Assembly (NCBI GenBank): GCA_964443245.1 | Contig: CAYUEG010000001.1 | Span: forward strand, 1 to 64,000 | DNA: 64,000 nucleotides | Source of the DNA: CANJDH01 sp964443245 | Lineage (GTDB): Bacteria; Pseudomonadota; Gammaproteobacteria; Burkholderiales; JAEUOS01 | Reading direction: 5' to 3' | Shown: positions 19,801 through 28,234 of the stretch, piece after piece | Layout of the letters: each line of letters starts with the position of its first letter | Position numbering within the stretch: position 1 is the first letter of the stretch | Notes under the pieces: model-generated | What the model was told of the DNA's origin: nothing | What the model saw: only the letters and a program-made list of their open reading frames with translations | Databases searched by the model: none | Translations under genes and position numbers: made by a program

Positions 19801-22800
19801 CGACACCACCGACAACAGCACTTCTCCAGCACGACTCGCCGCCAAGGCAGTCGGCGCTTTCGGGGCAACGGGAACGACAGCCGGAGCCAGGTTTGGCGTC
19901 TGGGCGCGCGGCACTTCAATCGCGCTCGGCTTGGTTGCTGCTCCGTCGGCGGAGAGCGCAGGTGCGGAGGCAGGTACGAACGGTGTGGCGATGGTGGCAG
20001 GCACAGAAGCGTGGCCAACAGGGTTGGCCACGGGTATCGCGGCTGCCCCCCCCTGAAGACGCAGCAGGCTCTCAATTGCACGCCGGCTCGACTCCTGACC
20101 CTCAAGAAACTGCTTGTGCAATTGTGCCGTCTGCTCCTGCAGACGCTGCAGGGCGAGAATGCCGTCCTCGATCGCACGCAGGGAAGCGCGGGAGGTTTCC
20201 GTGCGCATCATGGGGTTCGGTGCTGGCGCGGCCGGCGCCGCGGCGCTGGCCGGCACAAGCATCGTGAGCGAAGGCGTGGTCGAGGGGACCGCGCCAGGCG
20301 AAACTGCGAGCGGTGCAGGCGGGGGCGGAACGGGCGCAACAGGTTTGGGGACAACCGGCGGTCGCGCCGGTCGCGGCGTGCGCAGATTTGCCCCCGTAAT
20401 CGGCACGGTCAACGCCGGCTTGCCATTGTTGGTTTCCATGGCCGCCGGCGCGTTCTCCCAGCGCGACAGTGCCACTTCGTGGCCAAGGGAGGCCAAGCGT
20501 GCCAATGTAAACGCGAGGTCAAACACACCGGAGCGCCCTCCCTTGGAGGCATCGACAGCGATCGTCTCCACCGACCCAGCAGGCAGGATGGCCTGGACCA
20601 GATCGCCCAATACGTGTCCGGGGCCGATTTCGAGAAACGTCTCGATGCCATCCGCATGCATGGACTGAATTTGCTGGACGAAATCGACCGGATGGGTGAT
20701 CTGGCCAGCCAGCATGGCGCGAGCGTCCGCTTCCCCCTGGGGATACGCCTTGCCGGTAGTGTTCGCGTAAACGGGCATCTGGCCGGGGCCAAACCCGATG
20801 GCCTCCAGCGACTTGGCAAAGGGAAGGCGCGCATCGGCGACCAGCGTGCTGTGAAACGCGGCGGATACCGGCAGGACACGGTTGCGAATCGAGCGACGCG
20901 CCAGTGCTTCGGCTGCGCGATGAATCTCTTCTGTCGATCCCGCCAGCACCTGCTGCGTAGGCGAATTTCGATTCGCCACGACCAGGGTAAGACTTTCTTC
21001 CTTCAGGAACGCCGCAACGGCCGCTTCGTCGGCCTGCACCGCCAGCATGGCGCCGCGGCTTGGCGCACCGTCCCGGCTGGACATCAACTGCCCGCGCACA
21101 TTCGAGAGACGGTGCAAGGCATCGGGCGTCATGCGGCCAGCGCCACACAGGGCAACGAGCTCGCCATAACTGTGGCCACAGGCGGCTTCCAGCTTGATTC
21201 CGAAGGATTGCAAGACACCGAGCGCACCAAGGCTGACAGCACCCAGTGCCGGCTGCGCGACTTCGGTCGCCTTGAGCGCGGCTTCCTGCGCGGTACTGCC
21301 TTCGGCCGAAAAGGCCGGTGGTGGATAAATGAAATCCGTCAGCGGCGTGGACGACGTCCCGCTGGCGGCTGAAGCAAACGCATCATTGGCTTGCGCCAGC
21401 GTATCGAGCATCGCCGGAAACTGGCAGGCCAGGTCACGCAACATGCCCACGTATTGCGAACCCTGCCCAGGAAACAGGGCACCGATCTTGCCGCGTTTGG
21501 CGCCGGAACCGAACGCAATGCCAGTGGGGGTAGTCCATGCCGTCTTCTGCGGCTGTTTCGACAGCATGGTGAGTGCAGTTGACCGGAGGGCGGCGCGATC
21601 CGAACCGGCCGTCACCGCCATCACGAGGCGATAGGCGTCAGTGGACTGAAACTGCGCACGCGAAGCGTGCGCCGCGCGTCGAAAATCGACCCAGGGTGAT
21701 GCGGTGGCAATGGCGCCGATTCTGGCCTTGAGGTCTTCCAGGTTCGCGCTGCTGAATGCGAGGAGTTCAACCTCCCCATCCCAGTCGGGCGCTGCCTTGG
21801 TGGATGCGTATTCTTCGAGAACGCAATGGAAATTGGTACCGCCAAAACCGAGCGCGCTGACCGCAGCGCGCCGCGGGTGACCGGGGCGCGGGAGCCAAGG
21901 GCGCTTGAGGGTATTGACGTAAAACGGCGAGCGGCCCGGGGCGGCACCCTCCAGCGGCTGAGCCACCTTGATCGTCGGCGGCAGCACCTTGTGGTGCAGT
22001 GCCATCGCCGCCTTGATCACCCCAGCCACACCGGCGGCTGCCTTGGTATGACCAATCTGCGACTTGACGGAACCCAACGCACACCACGGGGCACGGTTCT
22101 CGCCCTGCTCGAATACTTCCGTCAGGGCCGCCAGCTCGGTGGCATCGCCCACTTTGGTACCGGTGCCATGCGCCTCCAGCAATTCCAGGGTATCCGGCGT
22201 GACGCCGGCAGATTCGTAAGCCCGCTGCAAAGCCAGTTTCTGGCCTCCGGCACGCGGCGCATAAATGGCGCTGCTGCGCCCGTCGCTGGAAGAGCCCATG
22301 CCCTTGAGTACGGCATAAATCCGGTCGCCATCCCGCTTGGCATCGTCCAGTCGCTTGAGGACCAGCAGACCGATGCCTTCGCCCAGAATGGTGCCGTCGG
22401 AATCCCGGTCAAACGGCTTGGCATCGCCGGTTGGCGACAGGGCCGGTGTCTTCGAAAAGCACATGTACATGAAGATGTCGTTGAAGGTATCGACACCTCC
22501 CGTGATCACCATGTCAGAGAGCCCGGTCGACAGTTCAAGCCCGGCCAGGTGGATCGCCGCCAGGGAACTGGCGCACGCCGCATCCACCACGCAGTTGGTA
22601 CCGCCGACGTCCAGCCGGTTGGCAATGCGGCCCGCCGCCACGTTGCCGAGCAAACCGGGAAACGAGTTTTCCTGCCAGCCGACGTAGGAATCCGAAATGC
22701 GCTGCACCACATCTTCCGCAATGTCGGCTTCCACGCCTGCATCCTTGAGCGCACGGCGCCAATGCGGATGGCCGAGCCGGGCACCGAGCGGAATCACCAG

Positions 22801-23208
22801 TTCGAGTGCGCCGGTGACACCCAGGATGACCCCGGTTCGTTCGCGGTCAAACGCCCGTCCCGCGTGCGATCCGGTGGCGTAACCGGCATCGATCAGCGCG
22901 CGCTGCGCCGCCACCAGGCTGAGTAGCTGGGTCGTGTCCGTGGCTTCAATGTCCTTCGGCGCCATGCCGAATTCCATCGGGTTGAACTGCACGGGGGATA
23001 GAAAGCCGCCGCGCTGCGCGTAGGTGAAATCCGGGCGCTTCGGATCAGCATCAAAGTAATCCGCGGCATTCCAGTGCGAACCCACCGGGATCGGGGTGAT
23101 CGCGTCCACGCCACCCTTGATGTTTGCCCAATAGGCAGCCAAATCATCCGCCTTTGGAAACAGGCAGCTCATGCCGACGATGGCTAGGGGACAGTATTTG
23201 CTGCTCAT
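16840..23208 (-). CDS. PfaA-like polyunsaturated lipid synthase, KS-AT-ACPn-KR-DH (contains assembly gap)
   Basis: This is the main chain-building subunit, about 2122 codons including 34 across the gap. Domains: ketosynthase (1-460; C212 in DAACASS, H347, H387), malonyl-type acyltransferase (about 575-890; GHSYGE), a Pro/Ala linker with a helical stretch at 1005-1050, tandem acyl carrier proteins (one complete, LGIDSIKRVE with S1224, and at least one partly in the gap), ketoreductase (GGARGVTG at 1535-1542, Y1719) and a C-terminal hotdog dehydratase (H1859 in SHVINGRAVLP, D2029). The order is that of PfaA/Pfa2. The number of ACPs is unknown because of the N run. The KR side of the ACP array begins with a truncated ACP linker. 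The ATG at 23208 lies 24 nt after the reductase stop, and its start region is duplicated. The reading frame stays open on both sides of the gap. Confidence 0.93.
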   Translation of the reverse strand: MSSKYCPLAIVGMSCLFPKADDLAAYWANIKGGVDAITPIPVGSHWNAADYFDADPKRPDFTYAQRGGFLSPVQFNPMEFGMAPKDIEATDTTQLLSLVAAQRALIDAGYATGSHAGRAFDRERTGVILGVTGALELVIPLGARLGHPHWRRALKDAGVEADIAEDVVQRISDSYVGWQENSFPGLLGNVAAGRIANRLDVGGTNCVVDAACASSLAAIHLAGLELSTGLSDMVITGGVDTFNDIFMYMCFSKTPALSPTGDAKPFDRDSDGTILGEGIGLLVLKRLDDAKRDGDRIYAVLKGMGSSSDGRSSAIYAPRAGGQKLALQRAYESAGVTPDTLELLEAHGTGTKVGDATELAALTEVFEQGENRAPWCALGSVKSQIGHTKAAAGVAGVIKAAMALHHKVLPPTIKVAQPLEGAAPGRSPFYVNTLKRPWLPRPGHPRRAAVSALGFGGTNFHCVLEEYASTKAAPDWDGEVELLAFSSANLEDLKARIGAIATASPWVDFRRAAHASRAQFQSTDAYRLVMAVTAGSDRAALRSTALTMLSKQPQKTAWTTPTGIAFGSGAKRGKIGALFPGQGSQYVGMLRDLACQFPAMLDTLAQANDAFASAASGTSSTPLTDFIYPPPAFSAEGSTAQEAALKATEVAQPALGAVSLGALGVLQSFGIKLEAACGHSYGELVALCGAGRMTPDALHRLSNVRGQLMSSRDGAPSRGAMLAVQADEAAVAAFLKEESLTLVVANRNSPTQQVLAGSTEEIHRAAEALARRSIRNRVLPVSAAFHSTLVADARLPFAKSLEAIGFGPGQMPVYANTTGKAYPQGEADARAMLAGQITHPVDFVQQIQSMHADGIETFLEIGPGHVLGDLVQAILPAGSVETIAVDASKGGRSGVFDLAFTLARLASLGHEVALSRWENAPAAMETNNGKPALTVPITGANLRTPRPARPPVVPKPVAPVPPPPAPLAVSPGAVPSTTPSLTMLVPASAAAPAAPAPNPMMRTETSRASLRAIEDGILALQRLQEQTAQLHKQFLEGQESSRRAIESLLRLQGGAAAIPVANPVGHASVPATIATPFVPASAPALSADGAATKPSAIEVPRAQTPNLAPAVVPVAPKAPTALAASRAGEVLLSVVSEKTGYPVEMXXXXXXXXXXXXXXXXXXXXXXXXXXXXXXXXXXATASGALAASRAGEVLLSVVSEKTGYPVEMLNLSMGLDADLGIDSIKRVEIMAALRAQLPGAPEIKPEHLGSLQTLQQIVEFLAAGSAAESTASPATPATAPVTGTGQVATASGALAASRAGEVLLSRVPNVRRELVRPVVLSANPARKPLSLPAGATVWLIDDGSDHGTRLEKLLRARQLKVRRGMLDNLIDVKAVAPAALVLLSPSAGSAPDFLAKAFRHIQHAGVSLRKAGANGTSILLTVSRQDGSFGFGAMGVHADAVSGGLAGLVKTARLEWPEVHCKAVDLDPQFADADSAAAQIVDEMFLDGPVEVGLSASGRVSLRVEAVPLEGDLNHGEALPAAPLAAGDVVVISGGARGVTGDAACALAQAFRPTLVLLGRSKLDDREPAWAQGLVGETAIKKALFGRMPAGTAPNAIETQYRQLMAQREIRARLAELEQHGARALYRSVDVRDAKAVSEVLGEVRLTVGAIRGLIHGAGVLADRRIEDKTDEQFREVYGTKIEGLNNLLAALEQDQLKVLALFSSYTGRFGRVGQVDYAAANEVLNKLAQRESRSRPGCRVVSVNWGPWNGGMVTPGLRKIFEAEGVGLIEPQEGAQFLLRELCHAAPGAVEVLALAPATDPATRVPGRAANAEPVGADAPAAPALVPALAKAMLHAGTHVAFEREVSVAALPFLESHVINGRAVLPAALMVEWLAQAALHGNPGMRFHGLDDFKVLKGVILDADQSVTASLLAGPPQLRGKLHVVPVKLVSQGSGREVLHAQADVLLSEEKLPKAPAADVVDISGGEIADAYSLGVLFHGVALHGIERVEVCAERGVAALLKAASAPIKWMRNPLRGTWIADPLALDSAFQMMILWSSAHRGGPSLPSALGRYRQFVSSFPKTGCRAVIGVALGISAIAVASIQFLDQQGNLLATAEDCEFVVDAGLRDAFRLNQLKLEK
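19291..19844 (-). repeat. tandem ACP-coding repeat, 327-nt unit
   Basis: Near-identical DNA recurs with a 327-nt period (109 codons). Positions 19291-19345 are identical to 19618-19672 up to the N run, and 19581-19652 matches 19773-19844 with one mismatch. Each unit encodes a linker (ALAASRAGEVLLS) plus one ACP. If whole units are missing, the real gap length is 235 + 327n nt (n = 0, 1, 2...), so at least one ACP body lies in the gap. Such recent tandem duplication is typical of Pfa-type ACP arrays and explains why assembly failed here. Confidence 0.9.
19673..19772. other. assembly gap of 100 N
   Basis: One hundred consecutive N bases, almost certainly a placeholder of arbitrary size, interrupt the ACP repeats. 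The frame is kept across the gap because 100 and the repeat-predicted length (235 + 327n) leave the same remainder on division by 3, so the open frame does not prove the gap size. Confidence 0.99.
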
Positions 23209-23232
23209 GGCTCGCTGCTCATGGCTGGCCGC

Positions 23233-24876
23233 TCACGGGATCAGGAAGTTGCGCAATGCCTCTGGTGAGAGGGGCGCACCTCCACCAGGACCGACCTGCA
23301 ATTGTATCCCTTGTGCCCGCAGGACATGCTGCCGCAACTGCCACGCCGCCCCCAGCATCAGGTTCTCGGCGACCACGACGGCGCGGCGATTTTCCGGGCG
23401 CTCCAGGAAGGAGTCGCGGACCCATTCGTTGAAGGCACCCATCGCCGGGCCACACCAGACCTGGTAGTCCATTACCCGCGACGGATCGCCAGCGTTGGCC
23501 CAGCGTGAGCTCAGACCCAGATAGCTGCGGAAGACCAGCGCCATCAAGTGCTTGGGGTCGCGTTCGGCGCGCTCCACCTGGGACGGGTCCCGCTGCATGA
23601 AAAACGCGCGCGTGCTCTGCCAGGCAGCAGCCGTGGTGGCGCGCAGGATCTGCTTTTCCACGAACGTGCGATCAGCCTCGGACAGGGCATCCAGCCCCGG
23701 ATTGGCCCGATAAATCTCGTACAGCTTCGCTGCACGCATCGGAAACATGGTGCCGCGCTTAAGCACCTGGACCCGCACTCCCATCTCGAACATGTCCGCC
23801 GCCGGCGCCATGGCGATATCGGCCTGTTCCGCCTGGGCCAGCATGGTGCGCACCGTGTCGCTGCTGCCCGACTCAATGCAAGCTTGGTTGACCGAGCCAG
23901 TGACCACATAGGCTGCGCCCATCGCAAACGCCGCTGCGACGGCCGAAGGGGTCGAGAGCCCACCGGCTGCACCGACGCGCAGAGGCTCCTGATAGCCGTA
24001 TCGGGCTTGCATGCGATCGCGCAGGGCAAGCATGGTTGGCAACAAGGTAACCAGAGGACGGTTGTCGGTGTGCCCGCCCGAATCGGCTTCGACGGTCAGA
24101 TCCTGCGCCACCGGAATGGCGGCCGCCAGAGCCGCCTGTTCTGCCGTGATATCGCCTGTGCGCACAAGCTCGGCCAGCATCTCGGCCGGTGGCGGCGAAA
24201 AAAACTGCGTCGCCACCTCGATACGCGAGACCTTCGCCACGACCCGGTTGGGGACCACCACACTGCCTTCCGGCCCTCTGGCAATGCCCTTGACACGAAA
24301 GCGGATCAGCGGGAGCGTTAAGCGCAGATAAGCGGAGGCCTCTACCAGACGAACGCCGCGGCGCAAGTACACGTCAGCCACGGCGGCTTCGAGCAAAGGT
24401 TCATTCGGGCTGTGGATCAGGTTGAATCCGTGCGCAATCCCGGGTAACGCGGCAGCAAGCTCGGCCACCGCCGCCTCCACCCGCTCCAGGCTGAGCCCGG
24501 CGGCCCCGAAGAATCCAAGCATGCCGGCCCGGCCCATCGCCTCGACCAGCCGGGTAGACGCAATGCCGTTGGCCATGGCGCCAGCGACGTAGGCGTAGCG
24601 CAAACCCACGTCCCGCCGAAAGCCGGCATCGCCAAGTTGTTCGGGCGGCAGCGCCGGAGCCATGCCGGCGAGAACAGGCGTCCCGGCTTCGGGACCCTCT
24701 GCATCAAAGCGCAAGGTACCGCCGCGCGCGACGGCCAGTCCGGTTGCGGTACGCACCAACAACAAGGGTTGGCGCAAATCCGCAACTGCTTCGGAAACGC
24801 CTGCGGCTGACTCAATCAGCGGCAACCCGCCGGGTAGCCACCACCCTGCCGGCGGGCCCTGTTCTGGTTCGGACAA
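23233..24876 (-). CDS. PfaD-like FMN-dependent enoyl reductase
   Basis: This is a 547-aa trans-acting enoyl reductase of the 2-nitropropane-dioxygenase/PfaD type, used by PUFA synthases to saturate selected double bonds. The TIM-barrel core shows GAAGGLSTPSAVAAAFAMGA and the phosphate-binding VTGSVNQACIESG, followed by family segments MFEMGVRVQVLKRGTMF and WCGPAMGAFNEWV. Translation appears to start at a TTG (24876): GGAG lies 6 nt upstream and no ATG is available until well inside the protein. It is first in the operon, 24 nt before the PfaA-like gene, the order reductase, PfaA, PfaC that I recall from myxobacterial clusters. Confidence 0.93.
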   Translation of the reverse strand: MSEPEQGPPAGWWLPGGLPLIESAAGVSEAVADLRQPLLLVRTATGLAVARGGTLRFDAEGPEAGTPVLAGMAPALPPEQLGDAGFRRDVGLRYAYVAGAMANGIASTRLVEAMGRAGMLGFFGAAGLSLERVEAAVAELAAALPGIAHGFNLIHSPNEPLLEAAVADVYLRRGVRLVEASAYLRLTLPLIRFRVKGIARGPEGSVVVPNRVVAKVSRIEVATQFFSPPPAEMLAELVRTGDITAEQAALAAAIPVAQDLTVEADSGGHTDNRPLVTLLPTMLALRDRMQARYGYQEPLRVGAAGGLSTPSAVAAAFAMGAAYVVTGSVNQACIESGSSDTVRTMLAQAEQADIAMAPAADMFEMGVRVQVLKRGTMFPMRAAKLYEIYRANPGLDALSEADRTFVEKQILRATTAAAWQSTRAFFMQRDPSQVERAERDPKHLMALVFRSYLGLSSRWANAGDPSRVMDYQVWCGPAMGAFNEWVRDSFLERPENRRAVVVAENLMLGAAWQLRQHVLRAQGIQLQVGPGGGAPLSPEALRNFLIP

Positions 24877-24911
24877 TCTCGACTCCGCTGGCTAGGAAGG
24901 TAAAGGTGCGA

Positions 24912-24940
24912 ATTATAAATTGGCATCCACGACGCCTCAC
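24912..24940 (-). promoter_or_regulatory. candidate promoter of the Pfa-Ole operon
   Basis: The 94-nt gap between mscS and the PfaD-like gene holds a consensus TATAAT on the minus strand (24917-24912), 35 nt before the TTG start. The best -35 at 17-nt spacing is GTGAGG (24940-24935), a poor match, so an activator may be needed. A 7-bp palindrome (24955-24970) directly follows the mscS stop but has no T tract. Read-through from mscS is possible. Confidence 0.4.
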
Positions 24941-24970
24941 CGGACTCCCCGCTGCGGACGACCTCGTCCG

Positions 24971-26296
24971 TTATGCGGACGACTGCGGGCCCGGCTTCCC
25001 GGATGGATCGCCCAGCAACCGCACTTCGCGTTGCGGAAAGGGGACGGAGATACCGTGCAACTGGAACTCGCGCCAGATCGCCAGGTTCAGGTCGGAGCGC
25101 ACATTCAGGCTGCCGGCTTCCGGATCCTGAATCCAGAACCCCATTTCGAGCTCGAGCCCGTCCGCACCGAAACGGGTCAAGAAAACCTTCGGAGGGTGAC
25201 CGGGGAGAACGCGCGGGTGGCGGGCGGCCGCCTCCATCATGATGTTCATGACCTTGTCGAGGTCACTGTCATAGGCAACCGTCACCTGAATGGCGAGACG
25301 ATTCTCGCTCGTGGTGTAGGAAAGGTTCTGTACCGGGGTATTGACCAGCGTTTCGTTTGGTACGATCGCCTCGGTACCGTCGAGCGCCTTCAGGACCGTG
25401 TAGCGCGTGTTGATCTGCGTCACCGATCCCGAATACTTGTCCACCGTGACCATGTCCCCAATCCGGATCGAGCGGTCGAGCAGAATGATGAAGCCGGACA
25501 GATAGTTGCTGGCAATCCGCTGCAGGCCCAAGCCCAGGCCGACACCCAGTGCGCCCCCGAAGACGGACAGGACGGTCAGATCAATGCCCACCAGCGCCAG
25601 GCTGGTAAGCACCGCCACAATCACCAAAATCGCCTTGGCAAATCGGCCTAGAACGACGCGGAAGGAGATGTCCAGCGATTCCGCGCCCATCAGCCGCCGC
25701 TCGATCAATGCCGAAGCCCACAGGGAAATCAGCAGGGTCAGGGCAACGGAGAACGCCCCCTGCAGGACAAGCCAGAGCGAAATGCTCTGCTTGCCCATGT
25801 GAAAGCGGACGTGCTCCAGCCATTCGATCACCTGAGGAAGTGCGCCGGTCAGATGCAGCGCCACGCCAATCCACACCAGAATCGCCAGCCATCGCTCTCC
25901 GGCCACCAGGGTGCCCGACGGCGCGAATACCTGTCGCAAGAGGTAGACGACAGCACGAATTCCGGCAAACGCGAACAGCAGCGGGATTGCCAGGGTGAGG
26001 AAATTGACGTGTTGGAAATGCACCATCACACCACGCGCAACCAGCACCAGCACCAGCGCCAGGCCGGGGAAAAGGATGCGTGAGAAACCCCCGGTCACCA
26101 GGCGCATCTGTTGGCCGAAAACCTGGCCGGCGTCCTCGCGGATGCGCACGTGCCGGTCAAAACGCTGGCGCATGATTCGCGCGAGCCAGGCCGCGGCGAG
26201 CAGACACAGGACCAGGGCGCCAAGCTGCCACACCACATTCGGATCGCGCAGGTCAGCCCAGAGATCGCGGAAGAACTTGAACAGTTGGGGGTTCAT
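24971..26296 (-). CDS. MscS-family mechanosensitive ion channel
   Basis: This 441-aa inner-membrane channel has several N-terminal hydrophobic segments, then the MscS pore helix with its Gly/Ala pattern (VFGGALGVGLGLGLQRIASNYLSGFIIL) and the beta domain (IRIGDMVTVDKYSGSVTQI, then IVPNETLVNTPVQN). It would release solutes on hypo-osmotic shock. It has more transmembrane segments than E. coli MscS but is far smaller than MscK. It lies 13 nt after the phospholipase-D-like gene in a purN-led run. Confidence 0.93.
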   Translation of the reverse strand: MNPQLFKFFRDLWADLRDPNVVWQLGALVLCLLAAAWLARIMRQRFDRHVRIREDAGQVFGQQMRLVTGGFSRILFPGLALVLVLVARGVMVHFQHVNFLTLAIPLLFAFAGIRAVVYLLRQVFAPSGTLVAGERWLAILVWIGVALHLTGALPQVIEWLEHVRFHMGKQSISLWLVLQGAFSVALTLLISLWASALIERRLMGAESLDISFRVVLGRFAKAILVIVAVLTSLALVGIDLTVLSVFGGALGVGLGLGLQRIASNYLSGFIILLDRSIRIGDMVTVDKYSGSVTQINTRYTVLKALDGTEAIVPNETLVNTPVQNLSYTTSENRLAIQVTVAYDSDLDKVMNIMMEAAARHPRVLPGHPPKVFLTRFGADGLELEMGFWIQDPEAGSLNVRSDLNLAIWREFQLHGISVPFPQREVRLLGDPSGKPGPQSSA

Positions 26297-26309
26297 GTCA
26301 ATGGCGAAT

Positions 26310-26954
26310 TCATTTCAGCACGTAGGGCAGGGCATCCTGCCGGTGGCGCTCCCAGTTGGCCTTGTAGGCGCGCGCCAGACCGGCATTGCCGGAAATGATC
26401 AGAACATTCTCGGCGTTGCGCCGCTGCGCGGCCACGGTCCAATTGTACGAGCCGGTCACCACAACGGGGTGGGCGGCATCGGCATCGATCACCATCACCT
26501 TGTTGTGCGCTGCCTGGTAGCGGCTTTCCAGCCAGACCGGAATACCATTCTGGGCCAGATGCGAAATGCGGCTGGTCGGAATCCTCTCCGTCTCGCCCTG
26601 GTCGGCAGTGACGCGGACCTCGACACCGCGTTTGCGCGCATTGATCAGCTCGCCGGCAATCGCCCCACTGGTAAAGCTGTAAGCCTGCACCAGCACCTCG
26701 CTGCGGGCATTGCGTACAGCTCGCATGATGGCGCCTTCGGCATCATCCCAAGGTGTGAAGTACACCTTTGCCTGACCCTCGGCCAGCGCAATCGGCGAAC
26801 CTGCTGAAACCGTTGGTGGGAGCGGCTCCCGGCCCAGTGCGTTATTGAGCAGGAGGCAACACAGGGCAACGCCCGCCCAACCTCTCAGCGGAACACCGCC
26901 CGCCGTGCGCTGGTATTGTCCCCACCGTTGCCGCCCTTCCCGGCCATCGAACAT
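26310..26954 (-). CDS. exported phospholipase D-like (HKD) protein, Nuc-type
   Basis: This 214-aa protein has an N-terminal hydrophobic stretch (about 25-40, GWAGVALCCLLLNNALG) that looks like a signal peptide or anchor, and one HKD motif, HNKVMVID, followed by GSYNWT. A single HKD copy and this length match the Nuc/PLD-endonuclease family, which works as a dimer on phosphodiesters. The substrate could be nucleic acid or lipid; sequence does not decide. Its start is 2 nt from the stop of the RsmB-like gene, indicating an operon. Confidence 0.85.
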   Translation of the reverse strand: MFDGREGRQRWGQYQRTAGGVPLRGWAGVALCCLLLNNALGREPLPPTVSAGSPIALAEGQAKVYFTPWDDAEGAIMRAVRNARSEVLVQAYSFTSGAIAGELINARKRGVEVRVTADQGETERIPTSRISHLAQNGIPVWLESRYQAAHNKVMVIDADAAHPVVVTGSYNWTVAAQRRNAENVLIISGNAGLARAYKANWERHRQDALPYVLK

Positions 26955-26956
26955 GG

Positions 26957-28234
26957 TCAGCCCTGGCGCACCAGCAAGGCCGCAAAAAAGCCATCGGTAC
27001 CGTGCAGGTGAGGGCGCAACAACAGATTCGGACCGTGTTGATGCGGCAGGTCGATACCCAATGCGGCAAGGGCCTCTGATGCGCTCTGTTGGGCAAACTC
27101 GGGGCGACGCGCCAGAAACTGTTCCACTACCGCCTGGTTTTCGTCATTCAAAATGCTGCAGGTGGCGTACACCAGCACACCGCCGGGCTTGACCAGCCTG
27201 GACGCCCCTTCAAGAATGCGCAACTGCTTGGCCGCCAGCTCGACAATGTCCTGAGGCTGCTGGCGCCATTTCAATTCGGGATTGCGTCGCAAGGTGCCAA
27301 GGCCGCTGCAGGGTGCATCCACCAGCACCCGGTCCATCTTGCCCGCCAGGCGCTTGACCTTGAGGTCGTTCTCGTTATCGATGCGCACCGGATGCACATT
27401 GGACAAGCCGCTACGCTTCAAGCGCGGTCCGAATTTCCGCAAGCGCCCTTCGGAAACATCGAACGCATAGAGGCGGCCGGTGGAGCGCATCATGGCGCCA
27501 AGCGCCAGTGTCTTGCCGCCGGCACCGGCACAGAAATCGGCCACCATTTCTCCGCGCTTCGGGTTGGTCAGGGCGCACAGCAACTGACTGCCTTCATCCT
27601 GCACTTCGATTGCCCCGCTGACAAACAGCGGGTGTCTGGCAAGTGCGGGCTTGTCGACCAGGCGAACGCCTTGCGGTGCGTAGGGTGTCGGCTCGCACGG
27701 GTACGCAAACTCGCCGCCGCGCAACTTGCCCAACACTTCGTCCCGCGTCGCCTTGATGGTATTGACCCGCAGGTCCAGCGGTGCTGCCTGATTCAGTGCC
27801 AGAGCCAGCGTCGTGGCATTCGCTTCTCCTTCCTGCGCAACCAGGCGCTCGCACAACCAGTCAGGCAGGTCGAGACGCACAGCCATATCCAGGTCTGCCG
27901 CCTGATGGGCCTTCACGCGAGCGATCATGTCCAGTTCCGGCGGCTTGGCAATGGTGTCAAACTGCCGGGTGTTGAATCCGGAAAAACGCGCCAGCGCCGC
28001 CAGCACCAGCGCACGCGGATGATGGCGCTCGGCCATGGCGGAGAGCGAACGCCGGTTCCGGATCACGGTGTAGACCACTTCGGCGGCAAAGCGGCGCTCG
28101 TAAGCCCCCAGCTTCGGGTGGGCGCGAAAGTACTCCGACAAGGCCTTGTCGGCAGCCAGATCACCGGGCAATACCGCAGCCAAGGCCTGCGTTGCGTGGT
28201 CCACCAGGAAACCGGTGATCTTGCCAAACTGCAT
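26957..28234 (-). CDS. RsmB/NOP-family RNA m5C methyltransferase
   Basis: This 425-aa SAM-dependent RNA methyltransferase has an N-terminal NusB-like helical part, the SAM-binding segment VADFCAGAGGKTL, the catalytic DAPCSGLGTLRR and the second cysteine in VYATCSI. It should methylate a cytosine in rRNA or tRNA. Betaproteobacteria often carry more than one such protein, and the copy beside purN is not necessarily RsmB itself, so I give no symbol. The start shares a base with the purN stop (TGATG). Confidence 0.9.
   Translation of the reverse strand: MQFGKITGFLVDHATQALAAVLPGDLAADKALSEYFRAHPKLGAYERRFAAEVVYTVIRNRRSLSAMAERHHPRALVLAALARFSGFNTRQFDTIAKPPELDMIARVKAHQAADLDMAVRLDLPDWLCERLVAQEGEANATTLALALNQAAPLDLRVNTIKATRDEVLGKLRGGEFAYPCEPTPYAPQGVRLVDKPALARHPLFVSGAIEVQDEGSQLLCALTNPKRGEMVADFCAGAGGKTLALGAMMRSTGRLYAFDVSEGRLRKFGPRLKRSGLSNVHPVRIDNENDLKVKRLAGKMDRVLVDAPCSGLGTLRRNPELKWRQQPQDIVELAAKQLRILEGASRLVKPGGVLVYATCSILNDENQAVVEQFLARRPEFAQQSASEALAALGIDLPHQHGPNLLLRPHLHGTDGFFAALLVRQG

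Noticed and set aside
19291..19844. CRISPR-like direct repeats
   Set aside because: The repeats are 327 nt long, in frame and encode ACP domains; they are not short repeats with unique spacers.
19465..21372. Plus-strand frame of about 635 codons running through the N gap
   Set aside because: Antisense to the PfaA-like AT and ACP region, and it reads through unknown bases; no domain recognised.
26310..26954. Toxin or anti-phage role for the HKD protein
   Set aside because: It has an export signal and housekeeping neighbours, with no partner defence gene; nothing supports a defence function.
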